Positions 27,569-36,792 of a stretch of DNA of 64,000 bases are shown here, piece after piece; position 1 is the stretch's first letter; the number at the start of each line of letters is the position of its first letter. Source of the stretch: Pontibacter burrus (GTDB taxonomy: Bacteria; Bacteroidota; Bacteroidia; Cytophagales; Hymenobacteraceae); the NCBI RefSeq assembly GCF_010686685.1, contig NZ_JAAGWD010000005.1, forward strand, positions 310,001 through 374,000. Direction: 5' to 3'. The notes beneath the pieces were generated by a model. The model saw only the letters and a program-made list of their open reading frames with translations, made no database searches and had not been told where the DNA came from. The position numbers and the translations under genes were made by a program.

Positions 27569-28426
27569 CTATATCCTTTCCAATGTTTTCAAGATCAAGC
27601 TATCAATCACCTCTTCAGCATTCGGCGCAAACTCCTGGGTTATACGGTTGGCAACTATAGCATTCAGCGACAGCATCTCGTGGCCCAGCAGTCGGCCCAT
27701 AGCATAGTAACCGGCTGTTTCCATTTCAAAGTTTGTCAGCTGAAAATCGCATACTCTGAAGTTTTGGTAACTCTGTAGCAGGTTCTGGTTACGAAGCCCG
27801 GCACGAAGCACGCGGCCTTGCGGCGCATAAAAGCCAGGACAGGTAAGCGTATTGCCTGGCACCATATCAAACGCGATCTTATCAATCAGTTCTTTAGAAC
27901 CATTCACACAATAAGGAGTAAAACCTACACCTAATTCTTCTTTCAGCGCACGCGTTATACTTACCTCGTCCTCGGTTTGCTCCAGCGGGTAAAACTCCAT
28001 TAACGAGTCCAGGCCAACGCCATAATGCGACGCCAGGTGGCTGCCCAGCGGAATAGATTCCTGCAACGAACCGGAAGTACCCACGCGCACGATTTTCAGG
28101 GAGATCCGTTCTTCGTTTGGCTCACGTGTCCGGAAATCAATGTTTACCAGCGCGTCCAGCTCGTTCATCAGGATGTCGATGTTATCCGTACCCATGCCGG
28201 TCGAGATCACCGTCAGGCGTTTGCCTTTGTAGTAACCAGTGTGGGTAATAAACTCCCGTTTGGTAACCTCTACTTCTATTTCATCAAAATACTTGCTCAC
28301 CATCGGAACACGCTCCGGGTCGCCGACCGTAATAATGGTATCCGAGATATGTTCTGGCAAGAGGTTTAAATGGTAAACAGTACCGTTCTTATTAATGATC
28401 AGTTCTGATTCGGGAATGGCAGCCAT
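27569..28426 (-). CDS. Nucleoside phosphorylase (uridine phosphorylase-like)
   Basis: The 285-residue enzyme is of the PNP/UDP phosphorylase family, which cleaves nucleosides with phosphate to a base and ribose-1-phosphate. It shows IITVGDPERVPMVSKYF near the N terminus, ISTGMGTDNIDILMNEL, the phosphate/ribose segment VRVGTSGSLQ and, near the C terminus, NFEMETAGYYAMG. Uridine is the most likely substrate, but purine specificity cannot be excluded. It is a single gene ending in the repeat-bearing spacer and reading away from the class IV aminotransferase. Confidence 0.88.
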   Translation of the reverse strand: MAAIPESELIINKNGTVYHLNLLPEHISDTIITVGDPERVPMVSKYFDEIEVEVTKREFITHTGYYKGKRLTVISTGMGTDNIDILMNELDALVNIDFRTREPNEERISLKIVRVGTSGSLQESIPLGSHLASHYGVGLDSLMEFYPLEQTEDEVSITRALKEELGVGFTPYCVNGSKELIDKIAFDMVPGNTLTCPGFYAPQGRVLRAGLRNQNLLQSYQNFRVCDFQLTNFEMETAGYYAMGRLLGHEMLSLNAIVANRITQEFAPNAEEVIDSLILKTLERI

Positions 28427-28682
28427 GATAATCTGAATTTAAATGTTTGGCGGATTGTTGTATCCTGGTATATACTTGGCAGCTATAGTTAAGTTAACCT
28501 TCTGCTACCTGTCCAAATGTATAAAGCATCAGGCATAAAAGCATTGTTTTGTTGCTTTGTTTTTGTTTCTTCTGCACAACTCCCTGAGCTATAGTTTCAG
28601 AAATAAATTGCAGATTTGCCTACATTTTGCACGTATTGCTAATTACCCGAAACTATAGCTGAAGCCCATTCCAGAACCAAAC

Positions 28683-29516
28683 ATGCAAACACTTCAGGCA
28701 TACATCCATGACTGTCTGCAGCCTTACAACCAGGCAACCTTGCACATCAGCGATCTTTCCATTCAGCGTGGTTACGGCATTTTCGACTTCTTTAAAGTAC
28801 AGCAAGGCCAGCCGATGTTCCTGGATGATTACCTGAAGCGATTCTATGAGTCGGCAAGGCAGATGGAGTTACCGGTACCGCTGGATACAACTGAGCTGAA
28901 AGAGGTAATACGGCAACTGATACAGGCGAACCAACTGCCACTTTCCGGCATCAAAATGATTTTGACAGGCGGTTATTCAGAAAGTGGCTACGATATAGGT
29001 AAACCTAACCTGATCATAACAGAACAACCGCTCACGTTGCCTGACCAAACTATAGTTACCAATGGTTTAAAAGTTATTACCCACTCCCACGTGCGCGAAT
29101 TGCCGGAAGTGAAAACGATAAACTATACAATGGGCATCCGGCTGCTCAGCAACATTAAAGCTGCCGGCGCTGCCGATATGCTGTATCAGCAGAACGGAAT
29201 AGTCTCCGAATTTCCGAGGTGCAACTTTTTTATAGTTACCCGAGATGATGTGGTGGTTACGCCTGACAAAAATGTATTATCCGGGATAACCCGCAAAAAC
29301 GTGCTGCAACTGGCCCGCCAGAAGTATAAAACCGAAGAAAGAGCAGTAACTATAGCTGACATCGCCCAGGCCAAAGAAGCTTTCCTGACCAGCACCACCA
29401 AGCGCATTCTGCCTATAGTTCAGGTAGATGATCTGGTAATTGGAAACGGCAAGCCGGGTGAGATAACGAACGAACTTTTGGCTGACCTGATCGCGCTGGA
29501 GCAAACGCAACTATAG
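28683..29516 (+). CDS. Class IV PLP-dependent aminotransferase
   Basis: The 277-residue protein has the fold shared by D-alanine transaminase, branched-chain transaminase and aminodeoxychorismate lyase. It shows the start ISDLSIQRGYGIFDFFKV, the PLP lysine K144 in PEVKTINYTMG, and the FPRCNFFIVTRDD/GITRKNVL cofactor-binding segments. Which of the three activities it has is not clear; the branched-chain/D-amino-acid type is most likely. Three CTATAGTT copies lie inside, encoding TIV, FIV and PIV, and the terminal Leu codon plus TAG sits in an exact AACTATAGTT (29509-29518). Confidence 0.85.
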   Translation: MQTLQAYIHDCLQPYNQATLHISDLSIQRGYGIFDFFKVQQGQPMFLDDYLKRFYESARQMELPVPLDTTELKEVIRQLIQANQLPLSGIKMILTGGYSESGYDIGKPNLIITEQPLTLPDQTIVTNGLKVITHSHVRELPEVKTINYTMGIRLLSNIKAAGAADMLYQQNGIVSEFPRCNFFIVTRDDVVVTPDKNVLSGITRKNVLQLARQKYKTEERAVTIADIAQAKEAFLTSTTKRILPIVQVDDLVIGNGKPGEITNELLADLIALEQTQL

Positions 29517-29540
29517 TTATAATACCGGCTCGTATAAAAG

Positions 29541-29576
29541 AAGAAAAGCGTGCCCGGTTACGAACACGCTTTTCTT
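29541..29576. terminator. Bidirectional terminator between convergent genes
   Basis: AAGAAAAGCGTG (29541-29552) pairs with CACGCTTTTCTT (29565-29576) around a 12-nt loop, between the aminotransferase and trhO stop codons. Confidence 0.85.
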
Positions 29577-29592
29577 TGCTTTAGAGAATACA

Positions 29593-30561
29593 TTAGACTT
29601 GTACGTCGTTTTTCTTTCTTCGGTTGAACCCTTTTAGCGGATTATAGCCATTCATCTCTTTCTGGTAATAGCCGGTTCCGTCGTAAGGGCGCTTCTCCGG
29701 GTGCTCTTTGCACTCAGTTGAGCAAGCACCTTCCAGTTCCCAACCGCACTTCTCGCAGATGGCCACGTGCAGGTTACAAACCGGGTTAGCGCAGTTCACC
29801 ATGCGGTCGTCTTCGGTGCCACACACGTAGCAAGTCGAAATCACTTTCGGGTTAACAGAGTTCACATCCACCGCCACACGGTTATCGAACACGTAGCATT
29901 TGCCCTCAAAGTCTTCGCCGCCGGCTTCTTTGCCGTACTTTATGATACCGCCATGCAGCTGGTATACATCTTCAAAGCCCTGCTCTAATAAAAACGCGCT
30001 GGCTTTTTCGCACTTAATACCGCCGGTGCAGTAGGTTAATATCTTCTTGCCTTTATACTTCTCCTTCAGCTCATCTACCTTCTCCGGAAACTCACGGAAG
30101 TTCTCGATATCCAGCGTTACAGCATTCTTGAAACGGCCTACATTGTATTCGTAATCAGAGCGCACATCCAGAATCACCACATCGTCGCGGTCTTTCATCT
30201 CCTTAAACTCCTTCGGAGCCAGGTGCTTGCCAGTACGGGCATTCGGATCGATGTGCAGCAGGCCGGAGTGTACAATCTCGGCTTTGGTACGCACATGCAG
30301 CTTCGTAAAGGCATGTGCATCCGACTCATCAACTTTAAAATCGATCTTGGCGAAGCGCGGGTCGGCGTGCATGATCTCCATGTACCTGTCGCAGTCTTCT
30401 TTCAGACCAGAAACGGTACCATTCAGGCCTTCTTTAGAAACGATGATGCGGCCAAGCAGATTCAGCTCAAGGCAAAGCAGGTGGTGTTCTTCGCGGAATG
30501 CTTCCGGATCTGCTATAGGAGTGTAGCAGTAGTACAGTAAAATGCTGTATGGTTTGTTCAT
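29593..30561 (-). CDS. trhO: tRNA uridine(34) hydroxylase TrhO (rhodanese domain)
   Basis: TrhO (YceA) uses oxygen to form 5-hydroxyuridine at wobble position 34 of certain tRNAs. Residues 1-95 are the N-terminal ferredoxin-like domain (KEGLNGTVSG), followed by a rhodanese domain with the catalytic loop YCTGGIKCEKA (C178 and C184). A C-terminal cysteine-rich tail (from about residue 235: CYVCG, CANPVC, CEKCG, CSTEC) probably binds metal, as in the long form of the family. It has 322 residues, full length. It is a single gene. Confidence 0.92.
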   Translation of the reverse strand: MNKPYSILLYYCYTPIADPEAFREEHHLLCLELNLLGRIIVSKEGLNGTVSGLKEDCDRYMEIMHADPRFAKIDFKVDESDAHAFTKLHVRTKAEIVHSGLLHIDPNARTGKHLAPKEFKEMKDRDDVVILDVRSDYEYNVGRFKNAVTLDIENFREFPEKVDELKEKYKGKKILTYCTGGIKCEKASAFLLEQGFEDVYQLHGGIIKYGKEAGGEDFEGKCYVFDNRVAVDVNSVNPKVISTCYVCGTEDDRMVNCANPVCNLHVAICEKCGWELEGACSTECKEHPEKRPYDGTGYYQKEMNGYNPLKGFNRRKKNDVQV

Positions 30562-30753
30562 AACGGCTAAGATTCAGCTTAGTGTTAATTTTTAATAGTT
30601 GGTTGTTTATTGTTGATTGTTAATCTGGTGAAAGTCAAAAAACAATCGACAATCATCAATTAGCAATCAATTTGCAAAGCTATAGTTTCGTTTTCAGCTC
30701 CGAAATGACTTTCATCATTTCAGCAAGTTAACAGCAACTATAACTATAAAAGT

Positions 30754-31389
30754 TTACTTTATGGCGGCAGCCGGGTTACCGAAAACAGTAGCTTTGGCTG
30801 GCACATCGGCTACTACAACCGAGCCTGCACCTACGCGTGCATTCTTGCCTATCTTCACGCCGCTCACAATCACCGCACCCGAACCAATAAAAGCACCTTC
30901 TTCAACTTTCACTTCGGAGTTGATAATAGCACCAGCACCAATCTGAACAAAGTCCCCGATCTCGGCCTGGGTATCAACTATAGCTCTGGACTGGATGATG
31001 CAGTTATTACCGATTTTAGCATTGTTGTTCACGATAGCACCAGCGGCTACCATGTTGCCGTGGCCCAGCCAAGCGTATTCCGACACAGAACTGAACTTGT
31101 GAATGGCATTAACAGGCACTACTTTGTACTCGTCTTTCAGCATGTTGATCAGGCCTTTGCGGGCAGCTGAATCTTCTACAGCCACGAACACATCGCATTT
31201 CTTACCGATCAGCTTCAGAAATTCGCCATCTTCCGTGCTGCTCATCACCGACACATTGTTCACTTCCTCCTGCTGCAGCTCTTTTTTGTCGTCGAGGAAG
31301 CAGTACACCACCACGCTGTTGCTGTTGAAAATATCTAAAGCGGCGGTACCCAGTTGCTGGGCACCTAATATGATTACAGGATTCTGCAT
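30754..31389 (-). CDS. NeuD-like sugar O-acyltransferase
   Basis: The 211-residue protein has an N-terminal Rossmann-like nucleotide-sugar binding domain (ILGAQQLGTAALDIF, residues 6-20) and a C-terminal left-handed beta helix of hexapeptide repeats (about 105-205, ending in PAKATVFGNPAA). This is the architecture of the NeuD/PglD family, which acetylates amino sugars for surface glycans. No glycan cluster lies next to it, so the acceptor is unknown. A TAnnTTTG box lies 21 bp upstream. Confidence 0.85.
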   Translation of the reverse strand: MQNPVIILGAQQLGTAALDIFNSNSVVVYCFLDDKKELQQEEVNNVSVMSSTEDGEFLKLIGKKCDVFVAVEDSAARKGLINMLKDEYKVVPVNAIHKFSSVSEYAWLGHGNMVAAGAIVNNNAKIGNNCIIQSRAIVDTQAEIGDFVQIGAGAIINSEVKVEEGAFIGSGAVIVSGVKIGKNARVGAGSVVVADVPAKATVFGNPAAAIK

Positions 31390-31409
31390 AGCTTATCTAA
31401 AATAAGGCG

Positions 31410-31417
31410 CAAAGATA
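31410..31417 (-). promoter_or_regulatory. -7 promoter box for the NeuD-like gene
   Basis: The minus strand reads TATCTTTG, matching TAnnTTTG, 21 bp before the start codon. Confidence 0.6.
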
Positions 31418-31458
31418 CGAAAAAGTGTGGGAGATTATAAGTGTGGTTTATTTGCCCG

Positions 31459-31679
31459 TTTCTGTCATTTCGAGCCTCAGCGAGAAATCTATGTCGAGTT
31501 TCAGATAGATCTCTCCTTTCGTCGAGATGACAAACAACTATAGCATTTCTATCTTGCTGGCGCGGGTTTGCAACCCGAAACTATAGCTAATGCTCCGCTG
31601 GTGCGAGCTTGCAGCTCGTACCTTCTGAACACTTATTTTGTTGTGGTTAAAAGGTACGAGCTGCAAGCTCGCACCAGCG
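31459..31679. repeat. REP-like inverted repeats
   Basis: A TCATTTCGAG/TCGAGATGAC palindromic unit spans 31465-31533. A perfect 29-bp inverted repeat follows, with arms 31596-31624 and 31651-31679 containing GCTGGTGCGAGCTTGCAGC. A half copy, GCTGGCGCGGGTTTGCAAC, starts at 31557. The arms belong to the same family as 1407-1494. No gene is seen in this spacer. Confidence 0.75.
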
Positions 31680-31700
31680 ATTATAATTCGTTCATGCCAT

Positions 31701-32984
31701 TTAAAGTCGAGCCAACCACCGCTGTGCAATTCTGTTTTGCAAGAGTAGGTACACCAAAAATGGCAGAAAGATGATACGATAGCGGCTGAGTGTACCAAAA
31801 TTAGGTGTGCTGATTCCGATAACTATAGCAGACGCAACTATAAACAGCAGCAGGATAACATGCCATAGTTCGATCTTCTGTAGCCACTCTTTTTTAAATA
31901 CAGCAACTATAGCTACAGCCGTGAGCAACAGCAACAGCAGGTTTTCGAGCCCAAGCAACAAATACAACGGCTCCAACGACTCACCAATTAAAGGCTGGTA
32001 AATGGCACTGAAAAAGGCTTTAGGAGAATTGGCAACTATAGACGAAATAGTCGTCTCCAGCGAACTATAGCTCAGATGTGGACCGTGCAACGACAAAGCC
32101 AGCAAGCCATCATAGGTTTTAACCAAGTGGTGCAGGATAAACTCAACACTGAAAATGCCGCTAACATGCCAGACTGCAACTATAGCTGCGACTATAAAAC
32201 CAGCCAACGTAAGCAGCTGTATTTTTATATTTTGCAAAGATTTAATAGTTCTGGATAAGTACTGAATCATCAGGTAACAGGTCAGCATACCCAGCAGCAG
32301 GGCCGCAAAAAACACTTTGATCTTAACGAACAGGTAAAGCTGTAAAGGCACCAAAAGCCAGGTAACTATAGTTAGTTTCTGCCGGTGCGCCAACTGCAAC
32401 ACAAAGGCCATTACCCAGCACATGCTCCCCATTAGCACAGCATCTTTCAGCAAGCCCGAACTCCAGAAAACCACCGACGGAAAGAATAGCAGCGCAACTA
32501 TAGCCGCCTTCCTCGTCTCCGGAAAAACAGTAGAGAGCGTCGCCGTCAGCTTTGCCATTCCCCAGAAACTGAACAGCGAAAAGTATAGCCCCACAAGGTA
32601 ATAACTGCTGCCCGTGAGCAGGTTAAAAAGGCTGATGATCTTCAGCAGGAAGAAGGAATTAGAAAAGTCGGCGAACGCTGTGAATGGCACTGTGGCACGG
32701 AAAGCTTCGCTAGGAAATTCATTAAACAGCAGTAAACGCCAGTAAGCTCCTGCATCGTTATTGGCCAGTTGGGTGAGCTTCTGCGATGATTCAAAATACG
32801 TGATCGTGTCGCCTGCGCCATAGTAGTGATAGTATAACAAGCCCAGCAACACGCCACACAATAGCTTTAAGCCCAACGCCGGCAAAAGGTACGGTTTCAG
32901 GTTCTGAGCCCAGTCTTGTTTGTATAGCCACCAGCTCAGCCCGGTTAGCAGCAGCAAATTCAGGAAATAGACTAGCAGCATCAC
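31701..32984 (-). CDS. Polytopic membrane protein of unknown function
   Basis: The 427-residue protein has about ten hydrophobic segments, the first at residues 2-20, and short polar loops. It resembles glycan polymerase or glycosyltransferase-like membrane proteins in topology only; I do not recognise a family. It overlaps the DUF2851 gene by 4 bp and is presumably co-translated with it. At least seven AACTATAG octamers lie in its 1.28 kb (31821, 31905, 32034, 32063, 32178, 32364 and 32496), mostly read as (Ala/Ser/Thr)-Ile-Val. This is the densest coding region for the motif in the window. Confidence 0.75.
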   Translation of the reverse strand: MMLLVYFLNLLLLTGLSWWLYKQDWAQNLKPYLLPALGLKLLCGVLLGLLYYHYYGAGDTITYFESSQKLTQLANNDAGAYWRLLLFNEFPSEAFRATVPFTAFADFSNSFFLLKIISLFNLLTGSSYYLVGLYFSLFSFWGMAKLTATLSTVFPETRKAAIVALLFFPSVVFWSSGLLKDAVLMGSMCWVMAFVLQLAHRQKLTIVTWLLVPLQLYLFVKIKVFFAALLLGMLTCYLMIQYLSRTIKSLQNIKIQLLTLAGFIVAAIVAVWHVSGIFSVEFILHHLVKTYDGLLALSLHGPHLSYSSLETTISSIVANSPKAFFSAIYQPLIGESLEPLYLLLGLENLLLLLLTAVAIVAVFKKEWLQKIELWHVILLLFIVASAIVIGISTPNFGTLSRYRIIFLPFLVYLLLQNRIAQRWLARL

Positions 32985-34270
32985 GAGCGGGAAAGGATGT
33001 TTTGTTTGAGGATCTTATTCCCGATGGCGCATTGCAGGCAGTTTACCGGCTGGCAGTAATTTCTGAAAAGTGATAATGCAGCCTGGTTGTCTGCCGCTGA
33101 TCTGGCTTTCCAGCCCATTGCCTCGTACAGGCGCGTATATTTGTTTGATGCTTCCTTCACCTGCTCAAGCAATTCGGTTGCTTTCTCCAGGTGCACCCGA
33201 TCGCCGGTAAACTGACTAAAAGCAGCCAGTAACGGAACCGCTACATTAATGATCAAGTTGTGTGCGCTACCCCTGCCCATAGTTTGAGTCGCCTTTGTTG
33301 GCTCCGGAGAGAAAGTAAAATGCTCCTGCCAGAACTCCGTAACAGGCACCATAAACAAGGCTTCGTACTGTTTTATAGTTTGGGCTTCAACTATAGCTGC
33401 AAAAAAACTTTGCCGGTTAGACAGCACAGCCGCCAGTTGCGCTAAGCGTATAGTCGGGAAATTAGCAGGGCGCATCCGCATAAAATTCCAATGGTGCCGT
33501 TGCATGGCTCTGTCCTGCAGACCAAACTTATGGCTCAGGAAACGATACTCTTTTGCCAGCTGCTGTGCATAATCCGTATCGGCATCTTCTAAAAAGCCGG
33601 CCTGCCCAAACAGCAGCGCTTCCAGCTGAAAAACGCTTTGTACTTTCCGGATTATAGTTGCAGTAAGTGCCGCCGCAAGCCGCTCCATGGGCTGCTGGTT
33701 TATCTTAAACCCAAAACCTTTGAAAAGCACATGATAGGCGGTGGCTTCCCAGTCGTGGTTATAGTTGGAATGTAGTTGCAAAATATCCAGTCCTTTCTGC
33801 TCCAGTCGCTCGGTTAAAGCACGGCCCAGCATCATGGTTTTGGTAATTTCGGCCACTGCGGGCCACACGTTGGCGCAGGGTATGGTGGTGCTGGCTTCCT
33901 GTAACTGTTTGTAACTATAGAGCAGCGAAGTATCTACCCTACCTTTCAGCTCCAGCACTGGAATGGCAGTACCATCCGTTCGGGCTATCGTTTCATCAGC
34001 TTCCCAAACCACATGCAGTATTACCTGGTCGTATTTTTTGTCCGTCTGGTGGTTGTGGCGGCGCCAGTCAGATGCCCGCAAATGAATCTCCACACTCCCC
34101 GACCACTCTACTTCTCCTATCCGAACAATAGCTTCACTGAAATCTGGGCCGGCATCGGTGTTATAGTAGCCTGTGCGCAGTATCTGCAGCGGCTCGCCTT
34201 CCATAGTGGCCAGGTCGGTTTTACGGTAGTACTGGTGTTGCCAGATGTAATGCAGGAAATCTTCTTTCAT
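32981..34270 (-). CDS. DUF2851 family protein
   Basis: This full-length 429-residue member of DUF2851 belongs to a family largely confined to Bacteroidota and without known function. It shows the N-terminal family pattern MKEDFLHYIWQHQYY and LQILRTGYYNTDAGPDF, then WSGSVEIHLRASDWRRH and YDQVILHVVWEAD. The C terminus has CLQCAIGNKIL, with two cysteines that could bind metal. No signal peptide is seen. It overlaps the membrane-protein gene downstream by 4 bp. Confidence 0.88.
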   Translation of the reverse strand: MKEDFLHYIWQHQYYRKTDLATMEGEPLQILRTGYYNTDAGPDFSEAIVRIGEVEWSGSVEIHLRASDWRRHNHQTDKKYDQVILHVVWEADETIARTDGTAIPVLELKGRVDTSLLYSYKQLQEASTTIPCANVWPAVAEITKTMMLGRALTERLEQKGLDILQLHSNYNHDWEATAYHVLFKGFGFKINQQPMERLAAALTATIIRKVQSVFQLEALLFGQAGFLEDADTDYAQQLAKEYRFLSHKFGLQDRAMQRHHWNFMRMRPANFPTIRLAQLAAVLSNRQSFFAAIVEAQTIKQYEALFMVPVTEFWQEHFTFSPEPTKATQTMGRGSAHNLIINVAVPLLAAFSQFTGDRVHLEKATELLEQVKEASNKYTRLYEAMGWKARSAADNQAALSLFRNYCQPVNCLQCAIGNKILKQNILSRS

Positions 34271-34326
34271 GGTAAAACCGGCACATAGCAGCGCAGACTT
34301 CTAAGATAAGCGCAATTCAGCAGAAA

Positions 34327-34926
34327 TTAAAAAATCCGGATCTGGGTGGGCAGTATAAAGCGCCCTTGCTGCTGGTTAAGGTGGTGTTTGAGCCCCTGCC
34401 TGCTATTGTCTCTTGCATCCATGGGCGGGGTGGCAAAAATAGATTTCGGGTAAAGCGACCCAAGGTCTGGTTTTACAGATGGTTCTTCCGGCAGCGCCAG
34501 ATCCCGGACGGCTACTTTAAAATCCTGCTGCGTGGCCCAGGGCATTACCTGCACTTCGGGCAATTGCCTGGCTACCTGCTTTAGTTTAACTTTTGAAAAG
34601 TATTTGTCGGTATCATCGTGCAGGGGCAGAATGATGTACTGCTTTTCGAAACCAAGCGCCTGAAAAACAACGCTGTCGCCGGGCAGTACAGCAAAAGTAA
34701 AAAAGCCGTCTGCTTTGGTTATCGTTCCCCGGTTTGTACCCGGCACATAAACCGCAATGCAGGCAAGTCCTTCGGTGCTATCCGCCGATACCACTACTCC
34801 CGACAGCTGCAGCGCCTGCCTCTTTTGCTGGGCTTTTGCAGGCATCAACCCAACTATAAACAAGGCTATAGTTAGCAAACCGTATAGAGCAGGCTTTTTC
34901 AGGGTGCTATAGTTTGATAAGCTCAA
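34327..34926 (-). CDS. CarboxypepD_reg-like exported protein
   Basis: The 199-residue protein has an N-terminal export signal (about residues 12-33, LLTIALFIVGLMPAKA) and one carboxypeptidase regulatory-like beta sandwich (about 38-115: LSGVVVSADSTEGLACIAVYV, GTNRGTITKADGFFTFAV). The C-terminal 80 residues have no recognisable domain. Such domains often occur at the N terminus of TonB-dependent receptors, but here no barrel follows. The gene starts 6 bp after the stop of another protein of the same type, suggesting an operon of related exported proteins. Confidence 0.75.
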   Translation of the reverse strand: MSLSNYSTLKKPALYGLLTIALFIVGLMPAKAQQKRQALQLSGVVVSADSTEGLACIAVYVPGTNRGTITKADGFFTFAVLPGDSVVFQALGFEKQYIILPLHDDTDKYFSKVKLKQVARQLPEVQVMPWATQQDFKVAVRDLALPEEPSVKPDLGSLYPKSIFATPPMDARDNSRQGLKHHLNQQQGRFILPTQIRIF

Positions 34927-34932
34927 AAATGC

Positions 34933-35757
34933 TTACTGCCTGACCGTTACATAAGCCGCCTGCCGGGCACCGATTCCTTTTTTCCATTCCCCTAGGCTAA
35001 CTTTGCGCATAAAGTGACTCCCGCCGAAAGCGCCGCCAAATGTAAAAAGGTACTTCTCTTGATGGCTTGGGTCGGGCAGGTACTCATAGCCAATATAAAA
35101 GTCCTCATCTATGGCAATGTTGTAAGGTTCCAGGTCAATGGTTACCCAGCCTTTGTCCAGGGGCAGGCGTTTTATAATGCTCTTTTCAACAATACGCTCG
35201 CCTGGCAAACCATCTACATTTTTGTAAAAGTTGATGCGCATATTGGCCGAGTCTATTTTGATGCTGCGCAGGTACAGGCTGGTAGAAAGTACATAAACCG
35301 GTTTACCATCTATAGTTATAAACTTAGCCAGCTCCGAAATGTCGTTTGAATTCTCGGTTTGGGAGGTTCCGTTCACCAGTGGATTACGTGCTATTGTACC
35401 CAGCTTTTTGACCTTCGCGGCTTTACTCTTTACTGCCACCTCGCGCAATTGCGTGGTTTTCTCGGTTAAAGCAAACTCGGTTAGCTTACGCTCAACTATA
35501 GTTTTAACCGGCACCGACAGCTCATTAAAACCGACAGCCGAAAAGGTAAGCGTATCGGTCAGGGAAGTTTGTTGCAGCGTTAGGGTAAAAGTGCCTTCCA
35601 TACTTGCTGCCGTGCCGATGCCTTTCTTTTTTATGCCGATGTTCACAAAGGGAATTGGCTCTTTTCTATGCAGCACGTTGCCATTAATAACTATAGCCTG
35701 ACTGTAGGCCGAAATGGATAGAAACAGAAAAACAGCAGCAAGAATCAGTTTGTTCAT
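34933..35757 (-). CDS. CarboxypepD_reg-like exported protein
   Basis: I start this protein at the ATG at 35757, which gives a clean signal peptide (MNKLILAAVFLFLSISAYSQ) and 274 residues; the upstream start at 35790 adds 11 unlikely residues. The mature protein begins with a CarboxypepD_reg-like sandwich (VINGNVLHRKEPIPFVNIGI, GTAASMEGTFTLTL) over about 90 residues. The C-terminal part (about 130-274) predicts beta structure and includes VYVLSTSLYLRSIKID. Its role is unknown; an outer surface or periplasmic place is likely. One exact AACTATAGTT (35494-35503) encodes TIV in the frame. Confidence 0.75.
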   Translation of the reverse strand: MNKLILAAVFLFLSISAYSQAIVINGNVLHRKEPIPFVNIGIKKKGIGTAASMEGTFTLTLQQTSLTDTLTFSAVGFNELSVPVKTIVERKLTEFALTEKTTQLREVAVKSKAAKVKKLGTIARNPLVNGTSQTENSNDISELAKFITIDGKPVYVLSTSLYLRSIKIDSANMRINFYKNVDGLPGERIVEKSIIKRLPLDKGWVTIDLEPYNIAIDEDFYIGYEYLPDPSHQEKYLFTFGGAFGGSHFMRKVSLGEWKKGIGARQAAYVTVRQ

Positions 35758-35889
35758 AGGTAAGCACGGTGGATTTTGAAAGTAACGCAACCCGCCTAAC
35801 CTATAGTATAGCGATTCCCGAATATTTAAGGATTCCCCTGAAAACTATAGTTTCTTCCAAAATCTGGTCAAGCTGCTTTGCCTGTAGCC

Positions 35890-36792
35890 TCAGACCTCCA
35901 GTGCTTCCCGGTCCCATTTTGCCAGCTTGGCAGCCGCGTCGTAGGTACTGTGAAAGAAATCTAACAGCGTTTTATCCGGGTCTTCGGCAGTTCTGACGGC
36001 CTCATAAGGGAGAATAAACTCGCCCAGTGTTTCATGGAAATAAGCTGCCTCGGGCTTGGTTTCGGCTTTTCTGTAGCCTTCGGGCTCGGGGTAAATGTAA
36101 CTATAGAAAGCGGCCTCGGGTAGTGCTTCGTTGCCCGGCCAGAATCCGCAACTACTCACCTCATGCGAGTAGGCTTCCTGCGCTATCCAATCCGGAAGGC
36201 CAGGCACGCCGCCCGGATGTTTTGGAGCTGTGCGCCCCGAAAACCGCGAAACAGCCAGATCAAAACTACCCCAGAAAAAATGCACCGGACTACATTTGCC
36301 CCTGAACTCGGCTCTGAACTGCTTCATTACTTTCTGGGCCTGCAATAAAGCGTGGTGCAAGGCGCTTGCCTGTTCCGGATTATAGGTCCGGTGGGTCTGG
36401 TCCTGGTCAAACGGAACAGGATTTTCAAGTTCGCAAGGCACCTTATAGATGGGTACATGAATGCCTAATTCTGCCAGGGCATGCATCAGCTTCTTGTAAA
36501 ACTCGGCAACCGTCATATTTCCCAGCGACAGTTTTCGCCTCTGGCCGGTGCTGGTTTTTATGTTTAACTGGTGCTGTATCAGGTTCAGGTCTACCTGGAA
36601 ATGCTGGTTCTGGACTGGGAGGTCGCCGGTTGTAAGCCCGGTTGGGGTTACGATCAGGGTTACGTGCCAGGAGTGGTTTACCCAGGGCTGCGTTTTTATT
36701 TTCAGTTTGCCAAGCATCTGCGACCAGAGATGGAGCGTCTCGAGTGTGTCTTTAGATGCAGCGTAGTTAAGTTCAGGCCAGCCAGTTTTCAT
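35890..36792 (-). CDS. DUF5996 family protein
   Basis: The 300-residue cytoplasmic protein matches what I know of DUF5996, a family without known function. Visible features are the start WPELNYAASKDTLETLHLW, HSWHVTLIVTPTGLTTGDL, FWGSFDLAVSRFSGR and the C-terminal EAYSHEVSSCGFWPGNE. It is a single gene with no neighbour that explains its role. It contains only one or two CTATAG copies. Confidence 0.8.
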   Translation of the reverse strand: MKTGWPELNYAASKDTLETLHLWSQMLGKLKIKTQPWVNHSWHVTLIVTPTGLTTGDLPVQNQHFQVDLNLIQHQLNIKTSTGQRRKLSLGNMTVAEFYKKLMHALAELGIHVPIYKVPCELENPVPFDQDQTHRTYNPEQASALHHALLQAQKVMKQFRAEFRGKCSPVHFFWGSFDLAVSRFSGRTAPKHPGGVPGLPDWIAQEAYSHEVSSCGFWPGNEALPEAAFYSYIYPEPEGYRKAETKPEAAYFHETLGEFILPYEAVRTAEDPDKTLLDFFHSTYDAAAKLAKWDREALEV

